From assembly GCA_014523515.1 (NCBI GenBank), contig JAATVJ010000097.1:1-10557 (forward strand): a stretch of DNA of 10,557 bases, given 5' to 3'. Shown here in pieces: positions 6,740-10,557 of the stretch. Position numbers and translations under genes: made by a program. The notes under the pieces were generated by a model. The model made no database searches. It was not told the DNA's origin and saw only the letters and a program-made list of their open reading frames with translations. Every line of letters starts with the position of its first letter. Within the stretch, counting starts at the first letter, position 1. This DNA is from Nitrososphaerales archaeon TH1177. Its GTDB lineage: Archaea > Thermoproteota > Nitrososphaeria > Nitrososphaerales > Nitrososphaeraceae.

Positions 6740-6890
6740 CAATGACAATTGCAACAACAATAAAAAAAAGAACTATGACCTATAATATGTATACAATAGG
6801 TAAGATTATTGTTCATATACTTGTATAATACAACGATTAGAAATGAAATTTTATTTTCAAATGAGGTGATATAAATAAGTTAATAGAATT
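6740..6890 (+). mobile_element. Solo 3'-end fragment of an IS6-family element, homologous to the relic at 2932-3686
   Basis: The stretch aligns along its whole length with about 3535-3686, the transposase C-terminus and right end of the other relic. Shared blocks include ATATGTATACAAT (6786-6798 versus 3578-3590) and GTATAATACAAC followed by ATTAGAAAT with few differences. It ends in ATAAGTTAATAGAATT (6875-6890), matching the right terminal repeat at 12 of 16 positions. Nothing upstream of about 6740 matches, so the 5' four-fifths of this copy, including the catalytic residues, has been lost. The two copies differ at many positions, so they are separate old insertions or a very old duplication. 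Confidence 0.72.
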
Positions 6891-7007
6891 TTTGAAAGTA
6901 TTCAAGTCCTCTTTTATAAACTTTATAGTATAAGTTATATTTTATTACTCTAACTATTCTGTGCTTTGACTTAATACTGATCAAAAGACAAAGACCAACT
7001 CCATACC

Positions 7008-7064
7008 GTCATAGCCTTCTATCTATATATCTATATTCACAATCACTCATTAGAAGGCTATGGC
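7008..7064. repeat. Strong 11-bp perfect inverted repeat (14 bp with one G-T) upstream of the 7136 gene
   Basis: CATAGCCTTCT (7010-7020) and AGAAGGCTATG (7052-7062) are exact inverted copies. The pairing extends to 7008-7021 and 7051-7064 with one G-T pair, around a 30-nt AT-rich loop. The arms are much richer in G and C than the surroundings, so chance is unlikely. It ends 27 bp before the TATA-like box at 7091, so it may be an operator, a terminator for upstream transcription, or a mobile-element footprint. Confidence 0.6.
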
Positions 7065-7090
7065 TCTTACTTATAAAACTCAATTGGCAA

Positions 7091-7100
7091 GTATATAATA
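7091..7100 (+). promoter_or_regulatory. Candidate TATA box for the 7136 gene
   Basis: GTATATAATA predicts a transcript start near 7122, about 14 nt before the TTG. It lies just downstream of the 7008-7064 inverted repeat. Confidence 0.35.
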
Positions 7101-7135
7101 AATCCTTTTTTATAGTATCTTTTTGATATAATCTA

Positions 7136-7564
7136 TTGAAACTAATATCAAATATACAAATTGGCTATTTAATTTTGATTTGGGTTTTTGCATCATTATT
7201 CATTCATCAACAGGTTTACACCCAACAAGAATATCTAAATGACGAATACAATATTAAATTTGATTATCGTAACGATTGGAAAGCCAATAATGAAATAAAA
7301 TACACAATAAGTTCAGAAAATACTAAATCATTGAATAAAAAGGTAAATGGTGTAGTATATTCAGGTTTTAATCATTTCCGCTTATTGCATATAATTCCAG
7401 ATGTTGAGAAAAATGGATATGAATCAACACTTATTGGTGATGCTATCATTTCCATAACATTGTATCCTAATATGTCTAGCCTTGAAGATACTAGAGTATA
7501 TCAAAATATGTCTAGCCTTGAAGATACTAGAGTATATCAAAATATGTCTAGCTTTAAACCATAG
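7136..7564 (+). CDS. Truncated PsbP-like exported protein ending in a tandem repeat
   Basis: The 142-aa product starts at TTG. Residues 10-22 form the hydrophobic core of a signal peptide, with cleavage near VYTQQ (about 27-31). The start of the mature part, EYLNDEYNIKFDYRNDWKAN, matches the opening strand pattern of PsbP-like domains ('Y-x-x-x-x-x-x-I-x-F-x-Y-P-x-x-W'), a family common in exported archaeal proteins. A later strand, ISITLYPNMSSLED, is also family-like. The domain then breaks off: residues 112-135 are two identical copies of NMSSLEDTRVYQ, followed by a third start NMSSFKP and the stop. Family members are usually longer, so the C-terminal part of the domain appears to have been lost. 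The gene may be a pseudogene or a shortened but still exported protein. I see no clear continuation of the domain after the stop. Confidence 0.6.
   Translation: MKLISNIQIGYLILIWVFASLFIHQQVYTQQEYLNDEYNIKFDYRNDWKANNEIKYTISSENTKSLNKKVNGVVYSGFNHFRLLHIIPDVEKNGYESTLIGDAIISITLYPNMSSLEDTRVYQNMSSLEDTRVYQNMSSFKP
7469..7552 (+). repeat. 36-bp tandem repeat, two full copies plus a 12-bp partial
   Basis: Copies at 7469-7504 and 7505-7540 are identical over 36 bp. The first 12 bp of a third copy follow (7541-7552), after which the match fades. The unit is a multiple of three and encodes NMSSLEDTRVYQ, so changes in copy number keep the reading frame. Confidence 0.95.
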
Positions 7565-8244
7565 ATAATCAAAATACCAGAAGATACTTTTTTCTAAAGT
7601 AGCACTTATTCGACGATATCAGAATAATATTGAACACTGAAATCATATTGATTCAATTCCTGAAGTATACAGTTTTTTATTTATATTTTTTTCTATTTTC
7701 TAACTAATTTTCTATTGTTAAAATTAAGTTTCTAATAATAAAAACTATATACAAGACAGTAGCAATAGAATCCTACTACATGGAAGATTTTACTTTCGAC
7801 AGCTTGTTGGATATATGTAAATGAATTCTCATTGTTATAGATGAATCTGATTAATATCATTTTGTAGCCTTTATTAAATATCAAATTATACTATAGAGTT
7901 AATAATACTCTATTGTAGTTATGTCATATACATAAGTAGTAGATAGATTTAAAAGAAAATTATAATAAAAAACAATTTATAAATTTAAAAGCATACTTTA
8001 AGATAAATTCACTGATATTTTGAATACTATCTATAGCAGTACAAAAATAAGAATCTGATGTATGTTATAGTAATAAGAAAGATAATATTTAAGATTAATG
8101 ATTAGAAAAGCTATAACATGGCCAACCTAATTGCATAGACATTTATGAAAAGTGATAAAATATAATTAAATATCAAACCACTATTAATTACTATATTGAA
8201 TCGTTTTTTCTCGTGGTTATTTTATTTACCCTTTATAATATTTT
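7565..8244. other. Long AT-rich region without recognisable genes
   Basis: Nearly 700 bases in which I find only short, unconvincing ORFs on both strands. Two inverted repeats are visible: ATAGAGT/ACTCTAT (7893-7899 and 7907-7913, loop 7 nt) and ATGTTATAG/CTATAACAT (8062-8070 and 8111-8119, loop 40 nt). There is no tRNA-like or CRISPR-like structure. It may hold an eroded gene or non-coding RNA that cannot be recognised by eye. Confidence 0.45.
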
Positions 8245-8400
8245 TTATAATATTCTTTTTAATTTTCTTTTCTGATTTTTTAATAAATCTTGTAGTGAAT
8301 CTTTTTTATAGTCAACAATTTCTTGTTGATAAAAATGATAGCGCCAGTATGGAAATAAGGTAGAAGAATCTTCTATGAGGTAGTATTCTACTGCGAACAA
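8245..8400 (-). CDS. Possible small cytoplasmic ORF (about 51 aa), perhaps a gene remnant
   Basis: The minus-strand frame is open from 8433 to the TAA at 8245-8247. It would start at TTG 8400 (51 codons); no ATG or GTG is available. The sequence FAVEYYLIEDSSTLFPYWRY then HFYQQEIVDYKKDSLQDLLK and a basic end NQKRKLKRIL has a protein-like composition: many aromatic residues, an amphipathic helix and a Lys/Arg-rich tail. The G+C is also higher than in the flanking gaps. There is no signal peptide, unlike the other genes here. Residues upstream of the TTG (IIRDRYR) also look coding, so the true 5' end may have been lost and this may be the tail of a decayed gene. No family recognised. Confidence 0.35.
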   Translation of the reverse strand: MFAVEYYLIEDSSTLFPYWRYHFYQQEIVDYKKDSLQDLLKNQKRKLKRIL

Positions 8401-8433
8401 CCTGTATCTATCTCTTATTATTAGAAATTTAAT

Positions 8434-8651
8434 TTAAAATTATTATTAAAATGATATGATGTAAAAAAGTTATCATAATCATGGATTACTATCATATTAG
8501 TAAATACTCAATAGAAATTTATTTTACTATAAAAGATAAGCCAAAATTTATTTATTGGAAATGTACAATTATTATAATCACCGAATAATTACTACTATAA
8601 CCACCATCTATTTTTATCCTGTCCTATAGTGTATGTATAATAAAAGAAAAA
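8434..8651. other. AT-rich leader region of the 8652 gene
   Basis: No ORF is seen. A TATA-like TATTTTTAT at 8610-8618 could drive the 8652 gene with a leader of about 12 nt; this is only a guess in such AT-rich sequence. Confidence 0.25.
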
Positions 8652-9245
8652 ATGAATTCAAATAGAGAAAGAGAAAATAACAATAATTGTGATAATAGCA
8701 ATTTATCTATAAAATGGACTAATCGATTTATCTATGCTGCCATTATTCAAGGAGCAATCATCGTTGGATTAACAATTTTTCTCATTTTTAGTCAAATATC
8801 CTTTCTAAAACCAGAAATTTCAAGAGTAATTGCAGCTGGAGGTGCAGGAACCTGGTTTACTTTTGGTTATATTATGTATATAGTTGTTGGAGTAATAGGA
8901 GTTGCAGTTTCTGCTCTTTTCTACTATTATCTTGAAAAGATATTAGCAAAGCCCTATACTATGCACCTAACTAAACTATTAGCTTGGACACATTTATTGC
9001 TGATGAATGTTGGATCAACATCTACAATGGGTATGTTAATGTATGCTGGATATATAGGTGGAGCAGCAATGCTTCCCGAAAATGTTGGAGGACAAGGATT
9101 TAATGCGGGACAGGCACATCAAATATTGGCTCCTTTCATTGAACCTATATCTATTGCAATTATTATATTACTTTTAGGGATAATCCTAGGAGGAGTAGGT
9201 TTTCTATTGACATATAATAGAAAAAGTACAAATCAAGAGAAATAA
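8652..9245 (+). CDS. Four-helix integral membrane protein, conserved-looking, function unknown
   Basis: The 197-aa product starts at ATG, the only ATG start among the plus-strand genes after 3000. A polar, Asn-rich N-terminus (residues 1-24) is followed by four predicted membrane helices: about 26-48, 66-93, 104-133 and 165-188. Between helices 1 and 2 lies RVIAAGGAGTW (58-68). Helix 3 contains WTHLLLMNVG (111-120), with His114 inside the membrane, and His105 at its start. The loop before helix 4 contains ENVGGQGFNAGQAHQIL, with His156. The Gly-rich pattern, Trp-Thr-His in a helix and the Gly-x-Gly-x-Asn loop loosely recall helices of haem-copper oxidase subunit I, but the protein is far too short to be one and lacks the full His set. 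A small haem- or metal-binding membrane protein is a possibility, not a conclusion. It stands alone, with T-rich sequence downstream. Confidence 0.75.
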   Translation: MNSNRERENNNNCDNSNLSIKWTNRFIYAAIIQGAIIVGLTIFLIFSQISFLKPEISRVIAAGGAGTWFTFGYIMYIVVGVIGVAVSALFYYYLEKILAKPYTMHLTKLLAWTHLLLMNVGSTSTMGMLMYAGYIGGAAMLPENVGGQGFNAGQAHQILAPFIEPISIAIIILLLGIILGGVGFLLTYNRKSTNQEK

Positions 9246-9410
9246 TATAAAAGAGTATATATTCGTTCTATTTATTAATTTATTTTGTTGAATATTTTTC
9301 CATTAGTAAAAAAATGAATCTTTTTCATTTCATTTTTCATATTCTATAAATAATTTATGATAAAATAGATGATAAAATAGTAAAAATTATTTTATTTGAT
9401 AATAATTCTC
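9246..9410. other. T-rich intergenic region with a short tandem repeat
   Basis: The stretch contains several T5 runs just after the 8652-9245 gene, which may terminate it. It also holds a perfect 12-bp tandem repeat ATGATAAAATAG at 9357-9368 and 9369-9380. Confidence 0.4.
9357..9380 (+). repeat. 12-bp perfect tandem repeat
   Basis: ATGATAAAATAG occurs twice head to tail. It is intergenic, between the 8652-9245 gene and the 3' end of the minus-strand pseudogene. Confidence 0.8.
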
Positions 9411-9713
9411 CTAGAATATAAAATTTAGAATTGAGAAATTTTTAATTAGCTGTCTATATCTCCCTCAGCCTTGTGGAGTCATTTCTATACCATCTCTTGG
9501 AGCAAATGCCAGTGTTACATTAGTAGCTCATTGTGAAGCATTTTGATCTGACATTGTATCATTAACTGAATCTTCTGAAGTAACTGCATCTTCCTGTGCT
9601 AATACATTTTCAAATGTTGATGGTATTATTCCTACTGTTGCAATTAAAGCAAATGCAAGGAAAGATGATATTGTAATTGCTATCGAATACAGTTTTGATT
9701 TAATATTAATTTT
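9411..9713 (-). pseudogene. Broken gene for a small secreted protein (no start codon, two in-frame TGA)
   Basis: Reading leftward on the minus strand, the frame gives K-I-N-I-K-S-K-L-Y-S, then a textbook signal peptide (IAITISSFLAFALIATVGII) with cleavage after VLA, and an acidic mature start QEDAVTSEDSVNDTMSDQ. A TGA at 9528-9530 follows ...NASQ. The same frame continues ATNVTLAFAPRDGIEMTPQG to a second TGA at 9465-9467, then GRYRQLIKN to a TAG at 9411-9413. No ATG, GTG or TTG lies before the signal peptide; the positions where a start would fall are ATT codons (9702-9704 or 9708-9710). Both TGA codons would be Trp if the last base were G. The simplest reading is a recently inactivated gene of about 95-100 codons. 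A translated short form ending at the first TGA, from a non-standard start, cannot be excluded. Confidence 0.6.
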
Positions 9714-9733
9714 AGTTAAATATAATATATAAA

Positions 9734-9799
9734 AATTAGGATAATTTATTTATATCATAATTAGAAGTTATAATATTGTAAACAATATTAATCCTAATT
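9734..9799. repeat. Nested inverted repeats upstream of the 9411-9713 pseudogene
   Basis: An inner near-palindrome, TAATATTGT-AA-ACAATATTA (9771-9790), has 9-bp perfect arms. An outer pair, AATTAGGAT (9734-9742) and ATCCTAATT (9791-9799), is also perfect over 9 bp and directly abuts the inner repeat. They lie just upstream of the TATA-like stretch (about 9721-9738) of the minus-strand pseudogene, where a regulator could bind. Confidence 0.6.
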
Positions 9800-10139
9800 C
9801 GTAACTTATTTTTTTGTTTCCAGAAAGAAAAGAATAGAATTCAGTTTTTTATATTCATCGAAAAAATGTCTTTATTAAGGAAATTAATGTACAATATTTT
9901 TAGATTATTATTCAATTCTTTTGAAATATTCATTCTAATAAAGTTTGAATATTTGTGATTTGATATACTGAGATTTGAATTAATTCCCATACATATAAAT
10001 TAAAAAAATTTATCTAAATCAATATATAACAATATTATCGGTTTGTATATTTTATAAATTCTGAAATTAAAATTTCAATACCGTTTGAAAGTTCAATTTA
10101 TAATTATAGTCAATAAAAAATAAAAATAAAAAAATTAGG
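9800..10139. other. AT-rich intergenic region, nothing recognised
   Basis: There are no convincing ORFs or RNA genes in this stretch. For the minus-strand gene that ends at 10140, poly-A runs at about 10115-10136 on the plus strand give U-rich sequence right after the stop and probably act as its terminator. Confidence 0.45.
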
Positions 10140-10557
10140 TTAATATGGATTTTGTTGTTTTTCTGTTAGTTGGCTTTTCCATTCTTCAGGTAGATTTTGA
10201 ACATAACCATTGTAAACTATTGGAATAGGTAATACACCCATTCCTCCTGTACCAGGTAATGCATTAACTGTATCATCCATTAGAATTTCTGAAGAAGGTG
10301 TTAGATCAATTCGTCCTGCTATTTCTGCGTCACTTGGGTCACCGTCATTGTTGGGATCTCCATCAACAATTACCAGGTCATTTGAAAATGAACTGGTAAC
10401 ATATGCGTAATATCCACCATCTTTCTTCGCTCCAAAGTTTGCTCCATGACAACCTGCACTACATGGTAACTCCTTGACTAATTCATCAGTTTCAGTGTCA
10501 ACTATTGATATTGTCCCACTTCCTGTATTAGCAGTTACCATATATTGGCCATCTGGA
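10140..10557 (-). CDS. YVTN-type beta-propeller protein, C-terminal part (5' end outside window)
   Basis: The minus-strand frame is open to the window edge; the visible 138 codons start P-D-G-Q-Y. The ATG at 10541 is inside a propeller blade (PDGQYMVTANTGSGTISIVD) and is not the true start. This pattern, followed by TDELVKELP and YAYVTSSFSNDLVIVD, is the blade signature of YVTN/cytochrome-d1-like propellers, in which each blade ends in a strand such as 'S-V/I-V-D'. Between the two blades is PCSAGCHGANFGAK, a Cys-x-x-x-Cys-His motif. The acidic loop DPNNDGDPSDAE may bind calcium. After the propeller the protein ends with a Pro-rich and Gln/Glu-rich tail (LPEEWKSQLTEKQQNPY). Such proteins are usually exported, and some partner with multicopper or haem enzymes. 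The partner and the function here are unknown. Confidence 0.75.
   Translation of the reverse strand, partial: PDGQYMVTANTGSGTISIVDTETDELVKELPCSAGCHGANFGAKKDGGYYAYVTSSFSNDLVIVDGDPNNDGDPSDAEIAGRIDLTPSSEILMDDTVNALPGTGGMGVLPIPIVYNGYVQNLPEEWKSQLTEKQQNPY

Noticed and set aside
7741..7870. Possible transposase trace (VIDES-like reading near 7838)
   Set aside because: Only a few codons resemble the IDET region; no neighbouring motif or frame continues.
7905..7925. 15-bp match CTATTGTAGTTATGT to the IS relic (3023-3037)
   Set aside because: The similarity does not extend on either side, and at this base composition a single 15-mer match between two AT-rich stretches is weak evidence for a third IS copy.
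1..10557. CRISPR arrays, tRNA or rRNA genes, toxin-antitoxin pairs, restriction or other defence genes
   Set aside because: I saw no spaced direct repeats, cloverleaf-like sequences or recognisable domains of these kinds on either strand.

Overview
The window is very AT-rich (I estimate about 28% G+C), with long intergenic gaps. It looks like a chromosomal accessory region of an archaeon, most likely an ammonia-oxidising Nitrososphaerota (Thaumarchaeota) of the Nitrososphaera/Nitrosocosmicus type. That is an inference from the secreted protein families (Vgb/YVTN beta-propellers, a PsbP-like fragment, exported proteins starting with Ala-His-Ser-Phe after the signal peptide), from frequent TTG starts with TATA-like boxes close upstream, and from a decayed archaeal-style IS6 transposase. 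I could not run a search to confirm it.

Layout, left to right. 2-874 (+) is the 3' end of a Vgb/streptogramin-lyase-like beta-propeller with a C-terminal Ig-like domain. It converges with an exported protein (1109-1834, -), which is divergent from another exported protein rich in His and Cys (2035-2721, +). A decayed IS6-family element follows, with both terminal inverted repeats still visible (2932-3686). Four plus-strand genes then encode exported proteins, each alone and each starting with TTG: a helical protein with an exposed N-terminal His and a Met-rich tail (3991-4800), a conserved-looking beta-rich protein (5040-5729), a small disulfide-type beta-sandwich (6168-6557) and a truncated PsbP-like protein ending in a 36-bp in-frame tandem repeat (7136-7564). 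A second, solo fragment of the same IS 3' end lies at 6740-6890. After a gene-poor kilobase comes a four-helix membrane protein (8652-9245, +). On the minus strand follow a broken gene for a small secreted protein (9411-9713: no start codon, two in-frame TGA codons) and the 3' end of a YVTN-type beta-propeller (10140-10557).

Every recognisable host gene appears to be exported or membrane-bound, and almost all stand alone with their own promoter and T-tract rather than in operons. The region therefore reads as a block of cell-surface proteins that evolves by gene decay, short tandem duplication and IS insertion. I see no CRISPR array, tRNA, rRNA, replication genes or recognisable defence system. 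The most interesting leads are the possible N-terminal-His copper protein, the decaying genes with in-frame repeats or TGA codons, the strong inverted repeats at 7008-7064 and 9734-9799, and the matched pair of IS relics.
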